From: Pelomonas sp. Root1444
GTDB lineage: Bacteria; Pseudomonadota; Gammaproteobacteria; Burkholderiales; Burkholderiaceae_C
Reading direction: 5' to 3'
Length of the DNA: 64,000 bases
NCBI RefSeq assembly: GCF_001426885.1
Contig: NZ_LMFP01000003.1
Coordinates: forward strand, 1,377,871-1,441,870
Shown here: positions 1 through 7,656 of the stretch, piece after piece
How the letters are laid out: each line of letters begins with the position of its first letter
Position numbering within the stretch: position 1 is the first letter of the stretch
Translations under genes and position numbers: made by a program
Notes under the pieces: model-generated
Told to the model about the DNA's origin: nothing
Database searches by the model: none
Seen by the model: the letters and a program-made list of their open reading frames with translations, nothing else

Positions 1-1
1 G

Positions 2-241
2 GTCAAGGTCAACCCCGCCATCCCGCGACAGCTGCAGCAGCAGTCTTTCCGCAATGGCGTCGTCCAGGTGCAGTTCACGGTGGCGCCCGACGGCTCGGTC
101 AGCCAGGCCCATGCCGTGAAGGTCAGTCACAGCCGCCTCGGCGCGGCGGCCGTCGAGGCCATCAAGCAATGGCGCTTCGCGCCCATCCCGAAGGCGCGTG
201 AGGCGGCCGTCGAGGTGGCGTTCGCTAGCGGGGAAGAGTAA
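2..241 (+). CDS. TonB-family energy transducer, C-terminal part (5' end outside window)
   Basis: The open frame runs in from the left edge and stops with TAA at 239-241. The 79 residues seen match the C-terminal domain of TonB-type transducers: a beta-strand pair around VVQVQFTVAPDGSVSQAHAV, then the typical helix and 'AAVEAIKQWRFAPIPK' strand, ending a few residues later. This domain crosses the periplasm and contacts the TonB box of outer-membrane receptors. Two TonB-dependent receptors lie further along this window, but they are not neighbours, so a link is only possible. The membrane anchor and proline-rich part cannot be seen. A periplasmic TonB-C domain fused to another protein remains possible. 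Confidence 0.75.
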   Translation, partial: VKVNPAIPRQLQQQSFRNGVVQVQFTVAPDGSVSQAHAVKVSHSRLGAAAVEAIKQWRFAPIPKAREAAVEVAFASGEE

Positions 242-341
242 GCCTGCCACCCGGCAGGAATGCCGGGTTGACGCACCGCGCGGTGCCACGGATGCTGTCA
301 GCCGCCGTTCGATGTCCTGCGGCACATCTCAGGGAGTTCCC

Positions 342-1376
342 ATGTCTTTTCGCCTGCTCGCCCGCACTGTCGCGGGCTTCGGTCTTTGCGCCGCCGCACT
401 GTCGGTTTCGGCCTCGACCTATTCCGGCCTCGTCGTCTTCGGCGACAGCCTGTCCGACAGTGGCAACAACGCGCTGGTGCTGTCGCAGGGCGGCACGCAG
501 GGTCTGCCCCCCGTCGTCATCGCGGGCGACGGGTCCTACAGCCGCATCCCGTCTGCGACGGGCACGTATTCGAATGGCCCGGTCTGGACGCAATACCTGG
601 CGCAGTCGCTGGGCCTGCCGCTCGCGCCGTCCGTGGCGGGCGGCAACAACTACGCCTTCGGCGGCGCGCAGACCAGCATCGACGGCGACGACCTCGTCCA
701 GCTGCCTGGCTTTCCGTTCAGCCTGCGCACGCAGTTGAACAGCTACCTCGGCAGCCCCGCGACCGTCGTCGATCCGAACGCGCTGTACATCGTCGCCGGG
801 GGCGGCAACAACGTGCGCGTGTTGCTGGATGCCGTCACACCGTCCACGACGCCGGAGCAGTTTGCTGCGCTTGCGGGCTCGACGGTGGCAGCCTATGCGG
901 CCGACATGGGCGGCATGGTCTCTGACCTGAAGCAGGCCGGCGCTCAACACATCCTGGTGCTGAACACGCCCAATCTGGGCCTCACACCGTTCGCCCAGGC
1001 GTCCGGCATGGGCGTGCAGGCCTCGGCATTGAGCGCGGCCATGAACACGGCGCTGTACGGTGCGCTGGGCGCCACCAGCGGCGTGGCGACGTTCGACATG
1101 TACAGCTTTCTGACCGCAGCCGTCACCGCCAGCCAGGCTGGCATGACGGAGTTCAGCAACTGGACCAACGCCTGCGCAGCAGACGACGCGGCGAACCCCT
1201 GCGACACCTCGCTGTTCTGGGACGGCATCCACCCCACCACACGGGGTCACCAGCAGTTGGCTGCCGCGGTGCTCGCCACCGCCGTGCCCGAGGCCGACAC
1301 GGCGGCCATGCTGGCCATCGGCCTGGCCGTCATCGCCCTAAGCCGTCGGCGCCGGGCAGGCGTCCAGCAGCGCTGA
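342..1376 (+). CDS. Secreted GDSL/SGNH-type esterase with PEP-CTERM-like tail
   Basis: This is a 344-aa SGNH hydrolase, probably an exported lipase or esterase. Residues 1-24 form a signal peptide ending SVSA. Block I is GDSLSDSGN with the nucleophile Ser36. A GGGNN segment corresponds to the oxyanion block, and DGIHPTTRGH (Asp294, His297) supplies the rest of the triad. The C-terminus (residues 315-340) has VPE, a hydrophobic helix and an RRRR cluster, the layout of PEP-CTERM sorting signals recognised by exosortase, although the motif reads PEA and not PEP. I chose the ATG at 342 because it starts the signal peptide and follows an AGGGAG ribosome site; an earlier in-frame GTG at 198 would add 48 unlikely residues. 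Its last 39 bases overlap the converging LysR gene. Confidence 0.85.
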   Translation: MSFRLLARTVAGFGLCAAALSVSASTYSGLVVFGDSLSDSGNNALVLSQGGTQGLPPVVIAGDGSYSRIPSATGTYSNGPVWTQYLAQSLGLPLAPSVAGGNNYAFGGAQTSIDGDDLVQLPGFPFSLRTQLNSYLGSPATVVDPNALYIVAGGGNNVRVLLDAVTPSTTPEQFAALAGSTVAAYAADMGGMVSDLKQAGAQHILVLNTPNLGLTPFAQASGMGVQASALSAAMNTALYGALGATSGVATFDMYSFLTAAVTASQAGMTEFSNWTNACAADDAANPCDTSLFWDGIHPTTRGHQQLAAAVLATAVPEADTAAMLAIGLAVIALSRRRRAGVQQR

Positions 1377-2252
1377 CATCGCCTCCAGGAACACCCGCGT
1401 GCGCAGCGGCATCAGCCGCCGCTCCGGGAAGACGGCCCAACAGCTGGAGCCGGGCAGGTGCCAGTCCGGCAGCAGCCGCTGCAGCCGGCCCAGCTCCAGC
1501 GAATGACGCACCAGCAGGCGGTCCACGCCGGCAATGCCCACGCCGCTGACCGCCAGCTGTGCCAGCAGGCTGGGCGCATTGACCAGCGTGCGCTGCGCCG
1601 GCAGGGCCACATGGGGCTCGGCGCCGTCGCGCTGAAGCCGCCACGGCACCGCCTCGCCGGTGCGCGTGAGCAGCATCAGGCCATGCATGCCGTCCAGCGC
1701 CTGGGGCAGCATGGGTTCGCCCACGCGCGCCAGGTAGGCCGGTGAGGCGTACAGGCCCCAATGCGTCGTCGCCAGCTTGCGCGCGGCGAGCTGGCTGTCG
1801 TCGTCGAGCTGGCCCATGCGGATGGCGAGGTCGAAACCCTCGCCGATGATGTCCACGCGCCGGGGCGTCAGGTCCAGCTCCAGTTGCACCTCGGGATAGT
1901 CCAGCGCGAACTGCGCCAGCATGCCGGCGGCCACCCGCTCGGCGAAATCCGCCGGCATGCTGACGCGCAGCCGGCCGCTGGGCTTGCGCTGGCGGTGCAG
2001 CGCCAGGGCCAGCGCGCCGTCCACCTCGGCCGCGACGGCACGCGCATGCTCCAGCACGCCGGCACCGAAGTCCGTCAGCGTCAGCTTGCGCGTCGTGCGC
2101 TGCAGCAGCTTCTCGCCCAGGCGCACCTCCAGCGCCGCGATGCGCCGTGACACGGTGCTCTTGGGCCAGTGCACGCGCTCGGCCGCGCGGCTGAAGCTGC
2201 CAGCCTCCATGACGCGTGCAAACAGCAGCAGGTCGTCGGCGTCGGATTCCAT
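1338..2252 (-). CDS. LysR-family transcriptional regulator
   Basis: The protein has 304 aa, the usual LysR length. A winged helix-turn-helix covers about residues 2-61, including the FSRAAERVHWPKSTVSRRIAALE helix pair, and an effector-binding domain follows (about 90-295). It is divergent from the azoreductase gene across 112 bases, the usual LysR-target arrangement, so it probably controls that gene in response to an unknown quinone, azo compound or electrophile; this is inference from position. The sequence is closest to the LysR subgroup often found beside NAD(P)H-flavin reductases in betaproteobacteria. Its 3' end overlaps the converging esterase gene, so read-through on either strand could produce antisense RNA. 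Confidence 0.88.
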   Translation of the reverse strand: MESDADDLLLFARVMEAGSFSRAAERVHWPKSTVSRRIAALEVRLGEKLLQRTTRKLTLTDFGAGVLEHARAVAAEVDGALALALHRQRKPSGRLRVSMPADFAERVAAGMLAQFALDYPEVQLELDLTPRRVDIIGEGFDLAIRMGQLDDDSQLAARKLATTHWGLYASPAYLARVGEPMLPQALDGMHGLMLLTRTGEAVPWRLQRDGAEPHVALPAQRTLVNAPSLLAQLAVSGVGIAGVDRLLVRHSLELGRLQRLLPDWHLPGSSCWAVFPERRLMPLRTRVFLEAMSALLDACPAPTA

Positions 2253-2364
2253 CTGTCTCGCTCATTGGTGCATTGGCGGAACAATCTTATGCAAATCGGC
2301 GGCTTCTGCCGTCGATTGATGGCTCCTAGAGTTCATCCATCGCCTCACCCCTTCGGAGCCACAG

Positions 2365-2970
2365 ATGAACATCCTGCAAATCAACGCCAGCGCCCGCCGT
2401 GCCACAGACGACCAAGGCTCGGTTTCCACCCGCCTGGCCAATGAGCTGACCGCCGGCCTGCGCGCCGCCCACCCTGCCGCCAGCGTCACTGTGCGCGACC
2501 TCACGCTGACGCCGCAGCCGGTGCTGGACGAAGCCGCGCTGGGCGCCCTGTTCACGCCGGCTGACCAGCGCAGCCCCGAGCAGGCCGCCCGTGTCGCGCT
2601 GGACGACGCGCTGATCGCCGAACTGCAGGCCGCCGACACCGTCGTCATCGGCGTGCCCATGTACAACTTCAACATCACCGCCCAGCTTAAGAACTGGATC
2701 GACGCGATCGCCCGCGCCGGCGTCACCTTCAAGTACGGCGAGAAGGGCCCCGTCGGCCTGCTGACCGGCAAGAAGGTGTTCGTCGTCACCAGCCGCGGCG
2801 GCATCCACCGCGACCAGCCCAGCGACCAGATGACCCCTTACCTGCGCGCCGTGCTGGCCTTCCTGGGGATGACCGACGTCGAGTTCGTCTACGCGGAAGG
2901 CATGGCCTTCGCCGCCGAGCAGGGCATCGCCGCCGCCCGTTCGCAGATCAACCAACTGCTTGCCGCCTGA
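2365..2970 (+). CDS. azoR: FMN-dependent NADH-azoreductase
   Basis: The 201-aa protein has the full AzoR (AcpD) flavodoxin-like fold. Phosphate-binding INASAR is at residues 6-11, the flavin-contacting PMYNFNI at 98-104 and SRGG at 143-146, all hallmarks of the family. The known reaction is two-electron reduction of quinones and reductive cleavage of azo bonds with NADH, as a cytoplasmic homodimer with bound FMN. The ATG at 2365 is preceded by CGGAG. It is divergent from a LysR regulator that probably controls it. The pirin gene follows in the same direction, separated by a gap that contains a dispersed hairpin-rich repeat; pirin and quinone/electrophile stress genes are often linked. Confidence 0.93.
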   Translation: MNILQINASARRATDDQGSVSTRLANELTAGLRAAHPAASVTVRDLTLTPQPVLDEAALGALFTPADQRSPEQAARVALDDALIAELQAADTVVIGVPMYNFNITAQLKNWIDAIARAGVTFKYGEKGPVGLLTGKKVFVVTSRGGIHRDQPSDQMTPYLRAVLAFLGMTDVEFVYAEGMAFAAEQGIAAARSQINQLLAA

Positions 2971-2973
2971 CCT

Positions 2974-3102
2974 GAAGCCCCTCGCCCAAGGAGTACCTTG
3001 GTCGGTCCCCCGAGGGGACGACGATGCTTGCCGGTTCGACCGGCAAGCACATCGCCCAAGGCGGGCCGGCTTGGGAGCGGCCCGGCGCTCGGCCCGCCAA
3101 CA
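2974..3102 (+). repeat. Dispersed multi-hairpin repeat, copy A
   Basis: The sequence begins four bases after the azoR stop codon and fills most of the azoR-pirin gap. Bases 2978-3020 and 3069-3098 match copy B (25048-25128, opposite strand) almost base for base; the 48 bases between are extra in this copy. Components are CCAAGG-AGTA-CCTTGG (2986-3001), GTCCCC-CGA-GGGGAC (3005-3019) and, in the extra part, a perfect 11-base-pair stem around TCG (3025-3049). The arrangement resembles REP/BIME-type intergenic elements. It does not look coding. The function is unknown; RNA folding could set relative expression of the flanking genes. Confidence 0.7.
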
Positions 3103-3116
3103 CTGAAAGGAACACC

Positions 3117-3986
3117 GTGAACACCGTCGCCACATCCCTGCTGAACCAACCGCGCGAGGTCGAGCGCCTGGTCGCCGGCCAACCGACCAGCGACGGTGCC
3201 GGCGTGAAGCTCAACCGCGTGCTGACGCAGAACCTGCAGCGCCGGCTGGACCCGTTCCTGATGCTGGACGCCTTCGGCACTGACAACCCGGACGACTACA
3301 TCGCCGGCTTCCCCGACCACCCGCACCGCGGCTTCGAGACCATCACCTACATGCTCGCGGGCCGCATGCGCCATCGCGACTCCGCCGGCAACGAAGGCCT
3401 GATCAGCGACGGCGGCGTGCAGTGGATGACCGCCGGCCGCGGCGTCATCCACAGCGAGACGCCGGAGCAGAACGCGGGCCGCATGGCCGGCTTCCAGCTG
3501 TGGCTGAACCTGGCCGCAAAGGACAAGCTGCGCGCGCCCTGGTACCGCGACGTGGCCGGCCACGAGGTGCCGGAGTTGGAGCGCGACGGCGTCAAGGCGC
3601 GCGTCATCGCAGGCGCCAGTCACGGCGTGAGCGGCGCCGTGCAGCGCGAGACCACCGAGCCGCTCTACCTGGACCTGCACTTCGCGCCCGGCGCCCGCTT
3701 CGAGCAGCTGCTGCCACCCGAGTTCAACGCTTTCGTCTATGTCTACGAAGGCGCGTTGAAGTTCGAGACCGGCTGCCTCGTGCCGTCGGGCCGCATGGCC
3801 ATCCTGGCCAACACGCCGGGCAGCGACGGCGCGCGCCTGCAGGCCGGTGAGGCCGCAACGCGCGCGCTGCTGATCGCCGGCAAGCCGCTGGGCGAGCCCA
3901 TCGCGCAGTACGGCCCCTTCGTCATGAACACCGAGGCCGAGCTGGTGCAGGCGGTGCGGGACTTCCAGGCGGGGCGGCTGGCCTGA
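3117..3986 (+). CDS. Pirin family protein
   Basis: The protein has 289 aa with the two-cupin pirin architecture. The N-terminal cupin carries the metal site His68, His70, His112 and Glu114 (segments HPHRG and HSETPE), matching the Fe-binding ligands known in human pirin and E. coli YhhW. Some bacterial pirins have quercetin 2,3-dioxygenase activity; others modulate metabolic enzymes, so the substrate is not predictable. I chose GTG at 3117, which follows GAAAGGA at a normal distance; an in-frame ATG at 3024 lies inside the repeat hairpin and would add unrelated residues. It is probably expressed with azoR through the repeat-containing gap. Confidence 0.9.
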   Translation: MNTVATSLLNQPREVERLVAGQPTSDGAGVKLNRVLTQNLQRRLDPFLMLDAFGTDNPDDYIAGFPDHPHRGFETITYMLAGRMRHRDSAGNEGLISDGGVQWMTAGRGVIHSETPEQNAGRMAGFQLWLNLAAKDKLRAPWYRDVAGHEVPELERDGVKARVIAGASHGVSGAVQRETTEPLYLDLHFAPGARFEQLLPPEFNAFVYVYEGALKFETGCLVPSGRMAILANTPGSDGARLQAGEAATRALLIAGKPLGEPIAQYGPFVMNTEAELVQAVRDFQAGRLA

Positions 3987-4014
3987 GGGCGCTGCGCGCA
4001 GGCAAGATGCGCGC

Positions 4015-4620
4015 ATGACCGATCTCCGCCGCCACAGCCCCGCCAGCGAGCGCAACGGGCCGCCCATCCTGGCGGCCCTGCAGCGCCTGCTCCCGCCCGC
4101 CGGCGTGTTGCTGGAAGTCGCCAGCGGCACCGGCCAGCATGCGGCCTTCTGCAGCGCCGGGCTGCCCGGCTGGCAGTGGCTGCCCAGCGACTTCGACGCC
4201 GCGGCGCTGCCGTCGATTGCCGCCTGGTGCGCGGGCCTGCGCAACGTGCAGGCGCCCATCACGCTGAATGTGCTCGACGACCCCTGGGCCGGCGTGCCAC
4301 CGCAGGTCGATGCGATCTACTGCGCCAACATGATCCACATCGCGCCCTGGGCCTGCACGGCGGCGCTGATGCGCGGTGCGGCGCGCCATCTCGCGCCGCG
4401 CGGGCTGCTGATCACCTACGGCCCCTACCTGCTCGACGACGAGCCCACGGCGCCCAGCAACCTCGCCTTCGACGCCGACCTGCGGACGCGCAACCCCGCG
4501 TGGGGCATCCGCCGCCTGGCCGACGTGGCCGGAGAAGCCGCCGCCGTCGGCCTGATGCTGAGCGAGCGGCTGGACATGCCGGCGAACAACAAGCTGTTGG
4601 CCTGGAGCCGCCCGGACTGA
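4015..4620 (+). CDS. DUF938 protein, predicted SAM-dependent methyltransferase
   Basis: The 201-aa protein is full length for DUF938. It opens with the family signature RRHSPASERNGPPIL and then LLEVASGTGQHAAF (about residues 39-52), a class I methyltransferase motif I (E-x-x-x-G-x-G-x-H variant) that binds S-adenosylmethionine. An acidic motif II equivalent (LPSDFDAAAL) and YCANMIHIAPW (motif IV region) follow. The methyl acceptor is unknown for the whole family. The start at 4015 lies 28 bases after the pirin stop codon, so co-transcription is likely. It converges on an unrelated membrane protein gene, with only 12 bases between the stops. Confidence 0.85.
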   Translation: MTDLRRHSPASERNGPPILAALQRLLPPAGVLLEVASGTGQHAAFCSAGLPGWQWLPSDFDAAALPSIAAWCAGLRNVQAPITLNVLDDPWAGVPPQVDAIYCANMIHIAPWACTAALMRGAARHLAPRGLLITYGPYLLDDEPTAPSNLAFDADLRTRNPAWGIRRLADVAGEAAAVGLMLSERLDMPANNKLLAWSRPD

Positions 4621-4632
4621 GCGGGTGTGAGG

Positions 4633-5040
4633 TCAGCGGCCAGGGGACGGCCCGACACGCGCGGCCAGCCGCAGCACCTGGCAGCCCAGCACGAACGCGA
4701 CACAGGCGGACACGGACGCGCCGAGCAGCCACGGGTCAGACGGGAACACGAGGACATAGCCCTTCCCCTTGATCAGCGTGGCGAAGCTGGACACGCCGAA
4801 CGGCATCATGAACAGCCGGAACGTCTGCCAGCGCGCGGCGCTGGACGTGGCCGTACCCGTGGCGCTCGAGACGCTCAGCCGCAGCGCAAGCCCGATGACG
4901 AGGCTGATGCCGGCCGAGTTCAGCCAGATGGCGGGCGACGGGTCGAACAGCGCCGATACGTTGACGAGGTACCACAGCAGGTAGCACCAGAGCACCGTCT
5001 TGCCGGCAGGGAGGGTTGCGAAGTAGTGGAGCAGGCGCAT
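4633..5040 (-). CDS. Small membrane protein of unknown function
   Basis: The 135-aa product is strongly hydrophobic, with four likely membrane segments: about 13-30 (VLWCYLLWYLVNVSAL), 40-58, 75-92 and 108-128. The first carries a conserved-looking WCYLLWY patch, and LNSAGISLVIGLALRLS follows. I do not recognise the family. ATG at 5040 was chosen because it gives a compact protein starting MRLLHYF just before the first helix; the ribosome site is weak. The frame stays open upstream to 5592, but that part is the shadow of the LysR gene, which starts further upstream on the same strand and ends at 5066. The short gap to that gene (25 bases) permits co-transcription. Confidence 0.6.
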   Translation of the reverse strand: MRLLHYFATLPAGKTVLWCYLLWYLVNVSALFDPSPAIWLNSAGISLVIGLALRLSVSSATGTATSSAARWQTFRLFMMPFGVSSFATLIKGKGYVLVFPSDPWLLGASVSACVAFVLGCQVLRLAARVGPSPGR

Positions 5041-5065
5041 GGCCGCGTGCTTGCAAGATTGATGC

Positions 5066-5974
5066 TCAGGCCAGCCCGGCGGCCAGGTGGTCGCCAAACG
5101 CCCTGACCTTGCCGGAGGAGCGCCGCTGCGGTGGGCTGACGAGTTGCATCGGCAGCGCCCGCCCCAGCCAGTTCGGCATGGCGAACTGCACCTCCCCCCG
5201 CGCCACCTCGGTCTCGAACAGCCATCCCGGCGCATAGGCCAGGCCCATGCCGGCCAGCACGGCCTCGCGCACCGCCTCGCCGCTGTTGGTGCGCAGGCTG
5301 CCGGCCACACGCACGCTGACCTCGCTGCCCGGCGGCGCGCTGGCGCCTGGGCCGGCCTCGAAGGACCAGACCGGGCCGGCGCGCAGTTCGCTGTAGACGA
5401 TGCAGTTGTGCCGCGGCAGGTCCGCCGGCTCACGCGGCGGCGCCATGCCCAAGGTCTCGAAATACCCGCGCCGCGCGACGACGCAGCGGCGGACGGTGCC
5501 GATGCGCCGCGCCACCAGGCTGGAATCGGGCTGTTCGCCAACGCGTACGGCGATGTCGATGCCTTGCTCGATGAGATCCACGAAGCCGTCATGCAGTTGC
5601 AGGTCGACCTTCACGCCTGGGTGGGCGGCCTGGAAGCTGCGCACCAGCGGCACCAGCTTCATGCGGCCGAAGGTGCCCGAGGCCGCCACGCGCAGCCAGC
5701 CCTGCAGCCGGTGTTCGCCGGCGCGCAGCTCGCTCTCGGCTTCGGCGACTTCGGCGACGAGGCGCCGCGCCTGCTCGACGTAGCGTTCGCCAGCGTCCGT
5801 CAGCTTCAACGCCCGTGTGCTGCGCGCCAGCAGCTGCGCGCCGAGCGCCTTCTCCAGCGCCGCCACCTGCTTGCTGACAGCGCTCTGCGTGCTGCCCAAC
5901 TCCCGCGCGGCGGCCGAGAAGCTCCCCAGCTCCACGACCCGCACCAGGGTCTGCATCGCCTGCAACCGGTCCAT
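5066..5974 (-). CDS. LysR-family transcriptional regulator
   Basis: The 302-aa protein begins MDRLQAMQTLVRVVELGSFS, the standard LysR opening, with the winged helix over residues 1-60 (ELGSTQSAVSKQVAALE) and a substrate-binding domain after about residue 90. It resembles the large DmlR/CrgA-type subgroup. ATG at 5974 has a good GGGAAGAG site directly upstream; a longer in-frame start at 6055 would add 27 residues of no family similarity. It is divergent from an SDR oxidoreductase across 120 bases and probably regulates it. That pairing is very common for this subgroup, but the inducer is unknown. Confidence 0.88.
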   Translation of the reverse strand: MDRLQAMQTLVRVVELGSFSAAARELGSTQSAVSKQVAALEKALGAQLLARSTRALKLTDAGERYVEQARRLVAEVAEAESELRAGEHRLQGWLRVAASGTFGRMKLVPLVRSFQAAHPGVKVDLQLHDGFVDLIEQGIDIAVRVGEQPDSSLVARRIGTVRRCVVARRGYFETLGMAPPREPADLPRHNCIVYSELRAGPVWSFEAGPGASAPPGSEVSVRVAGSLRTNSGEAVREAVLAGMGLAYAPGWLFETEVARGEVQFAMPNWLGRALPMQLVSPPQRRSSGKVRAFGDHLAAGLA

Positions 5975-6094
5975 CTCTTCCCACCTTTGCCTTTGATTCC
6001 CGACCGGAATAAATCTTAGGCAGTTGGGCCGGCTACCGCTTCGGTCGAGCGGCAATCACAGTGAAGTCACTCAACCACTCCGCGGAGATTTCAC

Positions 6095-6847
6095 ATGACT
6101 TCACCCATCGTCCTCATCACCGGCGCGCTGACCGGCATCGGCCGCGCCACGGCGCTCGCTTTCGCGAAGGAAGGCGCCACCGTCGTCGTCAGCGGCCGAC
6201 GCGAGCCGGAAGGCCAGGCCCTGGTTGCCGAACTGAAAGCCGTGGGCGCCGCGGACGCCGCCTTCATCCGCGCCGATGTGCGGGAAGAGGCCGACGTGCG
6301 CACCCTCGTCGAGCAGACCGTGACCCGCTTCGGCCGCCTGGACGTGGCCGTCAACAACGCCGGCGTCGAAGGCGCGACCGGCCCCATCACCGAGCAGGGT
6401 GCCGACAACTACGACCTCATCTTCGACAGCAACGTACGCGGCGTGCTGTTCTCGCTGAAGCACGAGATGCGCGCCATGCTGGGCCAGGGTGGCGGCGCCA
6501 TCGTCAATCTGTCGTCGGTGGCAGGCTTGATCGGCTTCCCCGGCGCCTCGGTCTACGTGGCCAGCAAGCACGCGGTCGAAGGCCTGACCAAGAGCGCGGC
6601 GCTGGAAGGTGCGGCGGCCGGCGTGCGCGTCAACGCGGTCGCGCCCGGCCCGATCCAGACCGACATGCTGGAACGCTTCGTCGGCCGCAGCGAAGACGCC
6701 AAGGCCGGCATGCGCGCGGGCAACCCGACGCAGCGCTTCGGCACCGTGGACGAGGTGGCGCAGACCATCGTGTTCCTGGCCAGCGACAAGGCGCGGTACC
6801 TGACGGGGCAGTCGCTGGCGGTGGATGGCGGATTTACGGCGCAGTGA
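6095..6847 (+). CDS. SDR-family oxidoreductase (classical short-chain dehydrogenase)
   Basis: The 250-aa length is standard for the family. The NAD(P)-binding TGALTGIGRATAL is at about residues 8-20 and NNAG near residue 86. The catalytic Ser is in LSSVAGLIGF, and the Tyr/Lys pair is in YVASKHA (YxxxK). The Arg of SGRREPEG after beta-strand 2 suggests NADPH preference. The C-terminal end LAVDGGFTAQ is typical of the 3-oxoacyl-ACP-reductase-like branch. The substrate cannot be assigned. The neighbouring divergent LysR gene is the likely regulator. The start has a weak GGAG-like site in CCGCGGAGATTTCACATG. Confidence 0.88.
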   Translation: MTSPIVLITGALTGIGRATALAFAKEGATVVVSGRREPEGQALVAELKAVGAADAAFIRADVREEADVRTLVEQTVTRFGRLDVAVNNAGVEGATGPITEQGADNYDLIFDSNVRGVLFSLKHEMRAMLGQGGGAIVNLSSVAGLIGFPGASVYVASKHAVEGLTKSAALEGAAAGVRVNAVAPGPIQTDMLERFVGRSEDAKAGMRAGNPTQRFGTVDEVAQTIVFLASDKARYLTGQSLAVDGGFTAQ

Positions 6848-6924
6848 GCGCCTGGCGATCGTGTTTGAGACCCCTGTGAAGGATCTGCAGGAATCGGGTC
6901 CGGCAACGCTCGTTCAATCACGCG

Positions 6925-7656
6925 CTAGCCTTGATGTCCCGCCCCAAGATACGTCTCAATGACCCGCGGATCCGCCGCCAGTTGATCCGCCGGCCCGGTC
7001 AATCCAAACTCGCCCGTCTCCAGCACATGCCCATGGTCCGCCACGCGCAGCGCGGCGCGGGCGTTCTGTTCGACGAGCAGGATGCTGACACCGCTGGCGC
7101 GCAGGTCATCGACGATGGAAAAAATTTCGCGCACGATCAGTGGTGCCAGGCCCAGGCTGGGCTCATCGAGCATCAAGAGCTTGGGCTGGCCCATCAGCGC
7201 GCGGCCGAGTGCCAGCATCTGGCGTTCGCCGCCGGACAGCGTGCCGGCTTGTTGCGCGCGGCGCTCCTTCAGCCGCGGGAAGCGCGTGTAGACGCTCTCC
7301 AGTCCGTCGCGCCAACGCTTGTCGCCCAGCTTCTTGGGCCGCCAGCCGCCGAGCAGCAGGTTGTCTTCCACCGTCATCGTGCCGAACAGCTCGCGCTTCT
7401 CCGGAACGAGCGCGAGGCCGGCCATGACGCGCTCTTCCAGCGTCAGCTCGGCGATGTCCTCGCCCGCGAAACGCAGGACGCTGCTGCGCGACGGGATCAG
7501 TCCCATCAATGCGCCCAGCAGCGTGGACTTGCCGGCGCCGTTGGGACCGATGACGGTGACGACGCTCTTCTCCTCGGCCGTGAAGCTCAGCCCATGCAGC
7601 ACTTCGGCGCGGCCGTAGCCGGCGTGCAGGTCGACCACTTCCAGGAGCGCGTTCAT
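6925..7656 (-). CDS. livF: Branched-chain amino-acid type ABC transporter, ATP-binding protein LivF
   Basis: This is a 243-aa ABC ATPase of the LivF type. Walker A is GPNGAGKST (about 37-45), the signature is LSGGERQ and Walker B is LLMLDEPSLGL, followed by the switch region VEQNA, which replaces the usual His region in LivF proteins. It drives import through the LivH/LivM pore. Its start overlaps the stop of the upstream livM-livG fusion by four bases, which suggests translational coupling. Importers of this class take up branched-chain amino acids, urea, amides or aromatic acids; without a binding protein here the substrate stays open. Confidence 0.92.
   Translation of the reverse strand: MNALLEVVDLHAGYGRAEVLHGLSFTAEEKSVVTVIGPNGAGKSTLLGALMGLIPSRSSVLRFAGEDIAELTLEERVMAGLALVPEKRELFGTMTVEDNLLLGGWRPKKLGDKRWRDGLESVYTRFPRLKERRAQQAGTLSGGERQMLALGRALMGQPKLLMLDEPSLGLAPLIVREIFSIVDDLRASGVSILLVEQNARAALRVADHGHVLETGEFGLTGPADQLAADPRVIETYLGAGHQG

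Noticed and set aside
2253..2364. Search for LysR T-N11-A boxes in the two LysR/target gaps (here and at 5975-6094).
   Set aside because: Such motifs occur by chance, and none is part of a convincing dyad, so no operator was annotated.
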